The notes beneath the pieces were generated by a model, which saw only the letters and a program-made list of their open reading frames with translations, did not search any database and was not told where the DNA came from. A program made the translations under genes and the position numbers. From an archaeon (GTDB taxonomy: Archaea; Methanobacteriota; Methanobacteria; Methanobacteriales; Methanobacteriaceae): a DNA stretch of 10,281 bases. The stretch spans positions 1-10,281 of the forward strand of contig JAKSUE010000026.1 of NCBI GenBank assembly GCA_024409165.1. Direction: 5' to 3'. Each line of letters starts with the position of its first letter. The first letter of the stretch is position 1. Positions 1-5,730 of this stretch are shown here, piece by piece.

Positions 1-3
1 AAT

Positions 4-56
4 ATTAAAAAATTGAAATCAAATTAGAAATTTTAAGTAAAATTAAAAAATTGAAA
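4..56. repeat. 15-bp direct repeat upstream of the hydrolase gene
   Basis: The 15-mer ATTAAAAAATTGAAA occurs exactly at 4-18 and again at 42-56. It lies in the AT-rich stretch before the first gene. The sequence is so AT-rich that short repeats are partly expected, but an exact 15-mer including a G at the same place is above what composition alone suggests. No function is assigned. Confidence 0.55.
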
Positions 57-60
57 CTTA

Positions 61-70
61 TTTAAAATAT
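61..70 (+). promoter_or_regulatory. Possible TATA-like box for the hydrolase gene
   Basis: TTTAAAATAT lies about 40-49 bp before the ATG at 110. If it is the TATA box, transcription would begin near 90-95 and leave a short leader of under 20 nt. That leader contains no Shine-Dalgarno match. This is a weak call because the entire stretch is A/T. Confidence 0.3.
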
Positions 71-109
71 TCAAAAAGTATTATAACAAACAATTATAAA
101 ATAATAACT

Positions 110-910
110 ATGATACAAACAATAGAAAAAATCAACAATATCAATATTCATTATCAAATAAAAGGAATTGAAAATGAAAAAGCTATTGTTTTTATTCATG
201 GATTATCTGATGATTTAGTATTTTGGGAACCATTAGTGAATGAATTTCCAGATTATAAAAGAGTAAGTTATGATTTAAGAGGTCATGGTAGAAGTGAATG
301 TAAGAATGATGAAGGAAGTATTGACTTATATCAAGAAGATCTCTATCAATTACTTAATAAATTAAATATAAAAGAAGCTGTTTTTGTAGGATTATCATTA
401 GGTGGGAACATTGCATTAAAATTCGCTATAGAACATCCTGAAATGACAAAAGGACTTATTTTAATGTCAACATTTTCCCAAATGACTTCAAAACTCATAA
501 ACATATTTGAAAACTTTGAAAAAGCTATTCAAAATAAATATGAAAACTTTTATGACCTTATTTTACCATTCTGCTTACCACTTTATATGTTAAAAACTCA
601 TAAAGAACTTTTAGACAATCTAAAATCTGAAAAAGCAAAAACTGCAAATATAGATGGTATTTTAGGTGGAATTCATGCAGGACCTAATTTTAATGTAAGT
701 AATGAATTAAGTAAAATAGAATGTCCTACATTAATTTTTGCAGGCTCTGATGATGAAATAACTCCAATAGAACTTCAAGAAATAATCCATAAAAATATAA
801 AAAATTCCAAAATGATTATTTTTCCAAATACATGTCATAATGTTTTAATTGGAAAAAATAAAGCTAAAATCAATAGTTTAATAAAAGAGTTTTTAAAAGA
901 AGTTTATTAA
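110..910 (+). CDS. Alpha/beta hydrolase fold protein
   Basis: A 266-residue cytosolic protein of the single-domain alpha/beta hydrolase superfamily. Visible family marks are the oxyanion-side His-Gly at 30-31 after the first strand, a DLRGHGRS turn at 55-62, the nucleophile elbow GLSLGG at 94-99 with Ser96, the acid site GSDDEITP at 212-219 (Asp215 by the G-x-x-D-x-x-x-P spacing) and His243 in the NTCHN stretch. The catalytic triad therefore looks complete. Length is normal for the MenH/lactonase/esterase-like branch, and a lid region of helices fills about 120-200. The substrate cannot be told from the sequence. The start at 110 has no ribosome binding site upstream but is the only sensible start before the conserved first strand. 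There is no signal peptide. The gene stands alone and converges on the minus-strand cluster that ends at 997. Confidence 0.9.
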   Translation: MIQTIEKINNINIHYQIKGIENEKAIVFIHGLSDDLVFWEPLVNEFPDYKRVSYDLRGHGRSECKNDEGSIDLYQEDLYQLLNKLNIKEAVFVGLSLGGNIALKFAIEHPEMTKGLILMSTFSQMTSKLINIFENFEKAIQNKYENFYDLILPFCLPLYMLKTHKELLDNLKSEKAKTANIDGILGGIHAGPNFNVSNELSKIECPTLIFAGSDDEITPIELQEIIHKNIKNSKMIIFPNTCHNVLIGKNKAKINSLIKEFLKEVY

Positions 911-920
911 ATGAAAAAAT

Positions 921-966
921 TAAAAATAGTAAAAAATAGTAAATAAGTAAAAATAGTAAAAAATAG
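921..966. repeat. 27-bp-period direct repeat in the spacer
   Basis: The 19-mer TAAAAATAGTAAAAAATAG occurs at 921-939 and 948-966, giving a 27-bp period, with shorter internal repeats of TAAAAATAG. It fills most of the spacer between two convergent genes (stops at 910 and 997). No hairpin terminator is evident here. Replication slippage in AT-rich DNA is the simplest explanation. Confidence 0.7.
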
Positions 967-996
967 ATAATAATTTAAATCAATCAAACTAAAACA

Positions 997-1470
997 CTAT
1001 TTTTCAATAAGTTTATAATATTCACCATCCATTTTACGAACATATTTAAGTAATCCTTTGTTTTCAAGAGATAAAATAATATGATACATTCTAAAATCAC
1101 TTAATTTTAACTCACCATATAATAAATGACCTTCTAAATCATATTTAGAAATCATATTATTTTCATTAACTGCATTTTTGATAATTTCATAAGATTTTTT
1201 CTCTTTCATATCAAGTTCTGCAGAAATTACTTCTTTTTGAGATTCAACTGTATTAAAATCAACATCAAAATTAGATCCTTTCCATACATGACCCTTTTGA
1301 TATTTAACAATGTCCTTACTATCTAACATTTTTAAAATATCATTTAAATCATGCTCATAAAATCCTGTTTCTTTTCTTAAAACAGAAAGTGGAATACCAT
1401 CTGGATAATCGTTAATGAATATTTTAACTTGATTAAATACAATATCTTCTTTTTTAGTAATTGTTATCAT
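997..1470 (-). CDS. Predicted tandem winged-helix protein, possible transcription regulator
   Basis: A 157-residue protein with no family recognised. The N-terminal part (about 8-62) reads as a three-helix bundle plus wing: a first helix, then PLSVLRKETGFYEHDL as a plausible helix-turn-helix, and a basic strand pair ending near KGHVWKG. The C-terminal part (about 88-155) repeats that pattern: a helix, then a short segment around residue 108, a helix around DFRMYHIILSLENKGL, and a beta hairpin with KYVRKMDGEYY. Two winged-helix domains would fit a DNA-binding or chromatin-associated role. This is inferred from predicted secondary structure, not from a recognised signature. GGTAATCC sits immediately upstream of ATG 1470 as the ribosome binding site. 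It is the last gene of a three-gene minus-strand cluster, 77 bp after the zinc-ribbon gene. It ends with TAG. Confidence 0.75.
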   Translation of the reverse strand: MITITKKEDIVFNQVKIFINDYPDGIPLSVLRKETGFYEHDLNDILKMLDSKDIVKYQKGHVWKGSNFDVDFNTVESQKEVISAELDMKEKKSYEIIKNAVNENNMISKYDLEGHLLYGELKLSDFRMYHIILSLENKGLLKYVRKMDGEYYKLIEK

Positions 1471-1547
1471 AGGATTACCTTAATTTTATTAAATAACTAA
1501 ATTAAATTTACTTACATTTATTATTTTATTTAATAAAATATTTAAAT

Positions 1548-1670
1548 TTACCAGTCATCATCCACATAATCTGGACAATCAAAATGAGCCCCACAAGTTA
1601 AACAAATAAAGCCAAAATTCCCATCATCAGCAAAATCTTGACCACCACAAAAAGGACATGCATCAGCCAT
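1548..1670 (-). CDS. 40-residue zinc ribbon protein
   Basis: A mini-gene of 40 codons plus stop. The protein has two zinc knuckles: CPFCGG at residues 5-10 and CLTCG at 23-27, so Cys5, Cys8, Cys23 and Cys26 would hold one zinc ion; a further Cys is at 32. The rest is strongly acidic and aromatic, ending in VDDDW. The start is set by GGGTGAT placed just before ATG 1670, a good archaeal ribosome binding site. It lies 44 bp after the acidic 93-residue gene and 77 bp before the winged-helix gene, all on the minus strand, which suggests co-transcription. Proteins like this can bind nucleic acid or a larger protein partner. Nothing in the sequence decides which, but the high acidity argues against direct DNA binding. 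Confidence 0.85.
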   Translation of the reverse strand: MADACPFCGGQDFADDGNFGFICLTCGAHFDCPDYVDDDW

Positions 1671-1714
1671 AATATCACCCTTAATTAATAAAAATATTAA
1701 TAATAAAATTCACA

Positions 1715-1996
1715 TCAGTAATCTTCATCATCAACAAACTTAAATTGACTTTCTTTTGCAGTTTTAAAACTAAAATCTTCTTCTTTTATATCTTCCATTC
1801 TAACAGTTTCAACTGTTCCTTGATTTGAATCATCAAAACCATTAAAATCATCATAATTATCATAATTATCATAATCTTGATTATCCATACCACCAGGATT
1901 ATTCAAATTATTTTGACTATTTTGATTATTTTGATTTTCTTTAGATTCAAGTCTTTCTTTAAGCATTTTAGCTATTATAACATGGTGTTCAATCAT
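1715..1996 (-). CDS. Acidic low-complexity protein, function unknown
   Basis: A 93-residue protein with four visible parts: a short amphipathic helix (1-20), an Asn/Gln-rich run (about 21-38), an Asp/Asn/Tyr-rich run (about 39-62) and a charged tail ending in VDDEDY. The last two thirds are very acidic and probably disordered. AGGAG lies five bases before ATG 1996 and supports that start. The low-complexity parts are encoded by 9-bp units: TCATAATTA-type at 1851-1876 and ATTTTGATT-type at 1910-1936 (plus-strand reading), so copy number could change in steps of three codons without a frameshift. It is the first gene of the minus-strand cluster with the zinc ribbon and the winged-helix protein. 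No family is recognised. The composition would suit a protein-protein interaction tail or a nucleic-acid mimic, but that is only inference. Confidence 0.8.
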   Translation of the reverse strand: MIEHHVIIAKMLKERLESKENQNNQNSQNNLNNPGGMDNQDYDNYDNYDDFNGFDDSNQGTVETVRMEDIKEEDFSFKTAKESQFKFVDDEDY

Positions 1997-2130
1997 AGTT
2001 ACTCCTAATTAAAATATGATTATGAGGTTTAAAGAATTTATGAGTTGTAATAACTCACTATACCTCCCTAATCAGTAATTTCTAATTAATACCTCCCTAA
2101 TAGATAATAAGGCAAGTATTGTATATAAAG
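1997..2130 (-). promoter_or_regulatory. Promoter and structured leader of the three-gene cluster
   Basis: On the minus strand CTTTATATAC (2130-2121) is a clear TATA box, which predicts transcription from about 2100 and a leader of about 100 nt before ATG 1996. The 13-mer ATACCTCCCTAAT (plus reading) is repeated exactly at 2060-2072 and 2089-2101; on the transcript each copy reads AUUAGGGAGGUAU and carries a strong Shine-Dalgarno core. The promoter-distal copy (2060-2072) is followed three bases later by GTG opening a six-codon frame that stops with TAA (2058-2038). A 6-bp hairpin (TGAGTT/AACTCA, 2041-2057) falls inside that mini-frame. A downstream ACCUC (near 2025) could pair with GAGGU of that copy. 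The true ribosome binding site of the first gene is a separate AGGAG. The upstream repeat overlaps the predicted transcription start, so a protein operator is as likely as an RNA switch. Confidence 0.55.
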
Positions 2131-2180
2131 ATGTTGATTTAATTATTTAAAAAAAGGAATTAATTAAAAATGAGATAACT

Positions 2181-2244
2181 AATAAAAGCAATAAAGTAAA
2201 TAAAAATGTAAAAATAAAAGTAATAAAGTAAATAAAAATATAAA
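2181..2244. repeat. 32-bp imperfect tandem duplication
   Basis: Two adjacent 32-bp units (2181-2212 and 2213-2244) differ at only two places (C/T at unit position 9, G/A at position 28). They lie between the HEAT-gene terminator and the upstream promoter of the three-gene cluster. The unit is made of AATAAAAG and AATAAAGTAAATAAA blocks. Recent slippage or unequal crossover is the simplest cause. Confidence 0.8.
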
Positions 2245-2299
2245 AAAATAAATAAAAAAAGAAAAAAAGAGAGCTAAATAAAGAATTATTCTTTATTTA
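2242..2299 (-). terminator. Hairpin plus T-tract terminator of the HEAT gene, containing its stop codon
   Basis: An 11-bp perfect inverted repeat TAAATAAAGAA / TTCTTTATTTA (2275-2285 and 2289-2299) encloses a 3-nt loop that is exactly the TAA stop of the HEAT gene (2288-2286). On the minus strand it is followed by three runs of seven T (2268-2262, 2260-2254, 2248-2242). T tracts are the known archaeal termination signal; the stem is an addition whose role here is inferred. Confidence 0.75.
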
Positions 2300-2753
2300 A
2301 TTCATTAATAGCGAATTTTGCTCCTGATTTAACAAAAGCACTTTCATCTTCTAAAAGTTTTTCAATGTCAGGAATTACACTTTTATCTTTGAGACTTCCT
2401 AATACCCAAACAGCAGCTCCTCTGACTCTCCAGTTTTTATGGGTTAAAACTTCTTTTAATGGTTCGATAGCTGGTTCACCCATTTGGGTTAATGCTGTAG
2501 AAACTTCTTTTCTTACAAGTTTGTTTGGGTCTTCTAATTTTTCAATTAAAGCAGGAATTGCTTTTTCACATTTTTGCATTCCTAAAATAGAAGCAGCAGC
2601 CATTTTAATTTCTTTACTTCTGTTACCTAATGCTTCAATAAGAGGATCAATAGCTTCTTCTCCTTTAAGTTCAAGTAAACCTTTTGCTTCTTCTTTAATA
2701 AAAATATCTTCATTTTTTAAATCTAAAATTAATTCTTCAATAGTTTTTTCCAT
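2286..2753 (-). CDS. HEAT-repeat (PBS-lyase-like) scaffold protein, MTH187-like
   Basis: A 155-residue all-helical repeat protein. Five HEAT units of about 30 residues can be lined up: roughly 4-31, 34-62, 65-92, 95-122 and 126-152. Each has the pattern hydrophobic A-helix (AIDPLIEAL, AIPALIEKL, AIEPLKEVL, VIPDIEKLL), a D/N-rich turn, then V-R/K-x-x-A-A in the B-helix (EIKMAAASIL, VRGAAVWVLG). Such proteins are protein-binding scaffolds with no catalytic residues. The family resembles MTH187 of Methanothermobacter, which I recall as also lying near argJ/argB. A GTG nine bases upstream (2762) is in frame, but GGTGGT (2763-2758), which overlaps that GTG, is a ribosome binding site four bases before ATG 2753, so the ATG is preferred. 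The gene is divergent from the dehydrogenase at 3029. Confidence 0.88.
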   Translation of the reverse strand: MEKTIEELILDLKNEDIFIKEEAKGLLELKGEEAIDPLIEALGNRSKEIKMAAASILGMQKCEKAIPALIEKLEDPNKLVRKEVSTALTQMGEPAIEPLKEVLTHKNWRVRGAAVWVLGSLKDKSVIPDIEKLLEDESAFVKSGAKFAINELNKE

Positions 2754-2763
2754 GAAAACCACC

Positions 2764-3028
2764 GTTTTTAGTTTTAATAAATACTAAGTAATTAATGTAT
2801 ATTTTAATATTAGTTTTACATATATATAAATGTTTGTACATATAAGAACAATTTATGTATAATGAAACTTATTTTTTAATAAAAATTAGCATATTTTACT
2901 ATAATAATGTACATAATTGTACAACATACATCAAAAATAAACATAAAATATAAAAGTTAAAAAAAATATTAATATAATATTATTAATTAAAAGGGATTAT
3001 TAAATAAATCAAAAGGATTATGTAAATA
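2764..3028. promoter_or_regulatory. Divergent promoter region with TGTACA sites
   Basis: For the minus-strand HEAT gene, TTTATATATATG (2830-2819) is a good TATA box, about 70 bp before its ATG. For the plus-strand dehydrogenase, AAAATATAAAAG (2945-2956) is a plausible TATA box, about 75 bp before ATG 3029. The hexamer TGTACA occurs three times: at 2835-2840, 2908-2913 and 2918-2923. The last two form a 16-bp element TGTACA-TAAT-TGTACA that sits just upstream of the dehydrogenase TATA box, where a regulator could act on one or both promoters. The boxes are read from sequence; their use is inferred. Confidence 0.5.
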
Positions 3029-3031
3029 ATG
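2989..3031 (+). promoter_or_regulatory. Duplicated ribosome-binding-site segment with an ATG-TAA start-stop
   Basis: AAAAGGGATTATTAAATAAATC (2989-3010, shown as A-rich unit 1) is followed directly by a diverged copy ending in the start codon of the dehydrogenase (3011-3031). In the second copy AAAAGGAT is placed two bases before ATG at 3020-3022, which is followed at once by TAA (3023-3025). The real ATG (3029) is in the same frame nine bases on and has a longer gap from the same GGAT. The minimal start-stop could lower or tune initiation at the true start. Confidence 0.55.
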
Positions 3032-4054
3032 ATTAAGATTGCAAGAATTGATGGAGATGGAATCGGTAAGGAAGTAACCGAAGCAGGAGTTCATATTCTA
3101 AATAGTATGGACTTAAATATTGATTTTATAGAAGCAGAAGCTGGAAGAGAGTGTTTTGATAAAAATGGAACTACAATTCCTGAAGAAACTCTCAAAATAG
3201 CTAAAAAGACAAAAGCAACATTATTTGGAGCAAGTACTTCAACACCTGGAGAAAAAAGTCCAATTATTACACTTAGACAAGAATTAGATGTTTATGCTAA
3301 TTTAAGACCTGTTAAGTCATTTAAAGGTGTAAAGTGTTTATTTGATGATTTAGATTTTCTTATTGTAAGAGAAAATACAGAGGGACTTTATTCAAGACAA
3401 GAAGATGGTGACGAAGAACAAGCAGTAGCTAAGAGAATAATTACTAAAAAAGCTAGTGAAAGAATTTCAAAACTTGCCTTTGAACAAGCTATTAAAAGAA
3501 ATGAAGATAGAAAAGAAGATATTGAAGGTAAACCTTTAGTTACATGTGTTCATAAAGCAAATGTTCTTAAAAAAACAGATGGATTATTTAAAAAAGCATT
3601 TTATGATGTTGCAATGAACTATCCAGATATTAATACAAATAATTATTTTGTAGATGCAACTGCAATGTATCTTCTTACAAAACCTCAAGAATTTGATGTA
3701 ATTGTTACAACAAACTTATTTGGAGATATTCTCTCTGATTGTGCAGCAGGACTTGTAGGTGGACTTGGACTTGCACCATCTGGAAATATCGGAGATAAAC
3801 ATGGATTATTCGAACCAGTACACGGATCAGCACCAGATATTGCAGGTCAAAATATATCAAACCCAATAGCTATGACTTTATCTGTAGCTATGATGCTTGA
3901 TTACTTAAAAGAAGAATATTTAGCGAATAATCTTAGAATAGCTACTGAAAATGTACTTAAAAAAGGAAAAGTATTAACACCAGATTTAGGTGGTAAGAAT
4001 AAGACTATGGATGTAGCTAATGAAATTATTAAAGAATTAGAATTATTAAATTAA
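3029..4054 (+). CDS. aksF: Isopropylmalate/homoisocitrate dehydrogenase family protein (probable AksF)
   Basis: A 341-residue beta-decarboxylating dehydrogenase. It oxidises a (2R,3S)-3-substituted malate with NAD to a 2-oxoacid and CO2. Seen in order: the DGDGIGKE start (8-15), the substrate loop SPIITLR to YANLRP with Arg83 and Arg93, VRENTEGLY (113-121) with Arg114 and Tyr121, HKANVLK (175-181) with Lys176, Asp209, the metal aspartates in FGDILSD (Asp233, Asp237), and EPVHGSAPDIAG (262-273). Asp270 rather than Lys fits NAD over NADP. Length matches the family. SPIITLR and the DATAMYL stretch are as I recall them in methanogen AksF (coenzyme B chain elongation), while the YANLRPVK and KGVKCL stretch is also LeuB-like, so 3-isopropylmalate dehydrogenase is the alternative. 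The start is the ATG at 3029; an ATG nine bases earlier is followed directly by TAA. A ligase gene follows after 86 bp. Confidence 0.8.
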   Translation: MIKIARIDGDGIGKEVTEAGVHILNSMDLNIDFIEAEAGRECFDKNGTTIPEETLKIAKKTKATLFGASTSTPGEKSPIITLRQELDVYANLRPVKSFKGVKCLFDDLDFLIVRENTEGLYSRQEDGDEEQAVAKRIITKKASERISKLAFEQAIKRNEDRKEDIEGKPLVTCVHKANVLKKTDGLFKKAFYDVAMNYPDINTNNYFVDATAMYLLTKPQEFDVIVTTNLFGDILSDCAAGLVGGLGLAPSGNIGDKHGLFEPVHGSAPDIAGQNISNPIAMTLSVAMMLDYLKEEYLANNLRIATENVLKKGKVLTPDLGGKNKTMDVANEIIKELELLN

Positions 4055-4074
4055 ATCAATTAAATAAAAATTAC

Positions 4075-4123
4075 ATAATCCCTAAAAATAATCTAAAAAA
4101 ATAATCTAAAATAATCCTAAAAA
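4075..4123. repeat. Four degenerate ATAATC(C)TAAAA units
   Basis: ATAATC begins at 4075, 4088, 4101 and 4111, each followed by zero to two C and then TAAA. Spacing is 13, 13 and 10 bp. The array fills the gap between the dehydrogenase stop and the ligase start. No terminator hairpin or convincing TATA box is seen here, so the two genes may be co-transcribed. Confidence 0.6.
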
Positions 4124-4140
4124 CATAAAAAGTGATAAAA

Positions 4141-5625
4141 ATGTTAAATATTACTACATTTCTTGATGCAAACTCATGTAGATTAGATAAAGATGTTCTT
4201 TATTGTCCTCAAAGAAACATGAAATATAATTCTTCTGAGATATTATCAATAGTTTCTGAAATTGGAAGAAATTTAAAAGATAAAGGAATTAAAAAAGGAG
4301 AAAGAGTCTTAATTTACTTAGATAACTCTCCAGAATACTTATTTTCATTATTTGCTATTTGGAGAATTGGAGCTATAGCAATTCCAACAAATAGAATTTT
4401 AACAGCACCAGAACTTAAATATATGATTGAAGATTCTGAGGCTAAATTAATTATTACAGATATAAATGCTAAAGATACAATTAATGAATTAGATATTGAT
4501 TATTATATTACAGAAGACTGTGATAAATTCAAAGAATGTGAAGTTTTAGCTGCTGAAGAGACAAATTGGGATGATTTATGCCAATTACAATATACCTCAG
4601 GAACAACTGGAAAACCTAAAGGATCTATGTTAACTCATGGAAACTGGTTTACAGCTATTCATAATTCTTGTGATGTTCTTACATTAAAAGAAAATGATGT
4701 TTTCCTTGGAATTTACCCAATGGCTCACGTAGGAATCTCCTGGGGAATTTCTGCACTCAGAGCAGGAGCTTTATACATAATGATGGAATTCTTTGAAATT
4801 AATGAATATTTAGAACTCTGTGAAAAAGAATCTGTCACTGTTTTAACTGGAATGCCTCCTGTTATTCACACTTTAACCACACTTAATGATGCAAAAGAAA
4901 AATTAACAACTGTACGTGAAATTGTAAGTGGAGGAGGACCACTCCATAAAGAAATATGGAAAAAATTCTACAGAAACTATAAAATCCCAATTATTAATGC
5001 TTACGGACTTTCTGAAACTATTGTAATTGGTACAGGAACTGTAATTAGACCTGAAGATTATGTTAGTGCAGATCGTTTTGAAAGTGTAGGACACCCTGTA
5101 TGTTTCTCTGAACTTAAAATAGTTGATGTTAATGATTCTAATAAAATATTAGAACAATATGAACAAGGAGAAGTTGCTTTAAGAGGACCTGCAATAGCTA
5201 AAGGTTATTGGAACATGCCAGAAGCAACAAAAGAAGTATTCCTCGAAGACGGATGGTTCTTAACTGGAGATATCGGTTATATTGATGAAGACGGACGTTT
5301 ATTCATTACAGACAGGAAAAAAGACATGATTGTAATGAGTGGATGGAAAATCTACCCAACAGAAGTTGAAGAAACATTAATCAGATATGAAAATGTAAAA
5401 GAAATAGCTATTTTTAGTTTAGAACATGAACACAGAGGAGAAATACCTGTTGCAGCTGTAGTCTGGGAAGATAAAGAAGATAAAGAAGGTTTAATTAATT
5501 TTGCAAGAGAAAATTTAGCAAGATATAAAGTCCCTCGTGAAATTTACACTATTGATGAACTTCCAAGAGTAAATGGATGGAAATTACTTAGAAGAGAATT
5601 AAAAGAAATGTATTCTAAGAAATAA
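4141..5625 (+). CDS. AMP-forming acyl-CoA synthetase/acyl-adenylate ligase
   Basis: A 494-residue ANL-superfamily enzyme: it activates a carboxylic acid with ATP to an acyl-AMP and usually passes it to CoA. Motifs seen (numbering from ATG 4141): the phosphate-binding loop YTSGTTGKPKG (151-161), YPMAHVGISWG, AYGLSET (287-293), TGDIGYIDEDGRL with the ribose-binding Asp, the hinge region TDRKKDMIVMSGWKIYPTEVEE (near 390-411) and the C-terminal catalytic lysine in PRVNGWKLLRREL (Lys481). Length is at the short end for fatty or aryl acid CoA ligases and far below acetyl-CoA synthetase. The substrate is not readable. An upstream in-frame GTG at 4132 would add three residues, but GTGAT there is better seen as the ribosome binding site of ATG 4141. 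The gene follows the dehydrogenase and converges on argB. The lysine motif has Trp where Gly is usual. Confidence 0.88.
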   Translation: MLNITTFLDANSCRLDKDVLYCPQRNMKYNSSEILSIVSEIGRNLKDKGIKKGERVLIYLDNSPEYLFSLFAIWRIGAIAIPTNRILTAPELKYMIEDSEAKLIITDINAKDTINELDIDYYITEDCDKFKECEVLAAEETNWDDLCQLQYTSGTTGKPKGSMLTHGNWFTAIHNSCDVLTLKENDVFLGIYPMAHVGISWGISALRAGALYIMMEFFEINEYLELCEKESVTVLTGMPPVIHTLTTLNDAKEKLTTVREIVSGGGPLHKEIWKKFYRNYKIPIINAYGLSETIVIGTGTVIRPEDYVSADRFESVGHPVCFSELKIVDVNDSNKILEQYEQGEVALRGPAIAKGYWNMPEATKEVFLEDGWFLTGDIGYIDEDGRLFITDRKKDMIVMSGWKIYPTEVEETLIRYENVKEIAIFSLEHEHRGEIPVAAVVWEDKEDKEGLINFARENLARYKVPREIYTIDELPRVNGWKLLRRELKEMYSKK

Positions 5626-5687
5626 AAAGAGTTAAAAAAACTTAATAAATATAAAAAATATCTAAAATAGATAAATAAAAAATTAAT

Positions 5688-5730
5688 AAAAAAAGAAAAA
5701 AGAAAAGAAATAAAGGATAATTATCCTTTA
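5688..5730 (-). terminator. Palindrome plus T-tract terminator of argB, containing its stop codon
   Basis: TAAAGGATAATTATCCTTTA at 5711-5730 is a perfect 20-bp palindrome; the argB stop (5723-5721) sits at its centre. On the minus strand it leads into T-rich DNA with runs of six (5701-5696) and seven T (5694-5688). For the converging plus-strand ligase there is only a weak 5-bp inverted repeat TATCT/AGATA at 5659-5673. Confidence 0.75.

Noticed and set aside
2365..2787. A 140-codon plus-strand open frame opposite the HEAT gene
   Set aside because: It is the antisense shadow of a well-supported HEAT-repeat gene; its Ser/Leu/Phe-rich translation follows from the complementary codons, and it lacks a ribosome binding site.
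4903..5094. Minus-strand 63-codon frame inside the ligase
   Set aside because: Antisense to the conserved ANL core of the ligase; no start signals.
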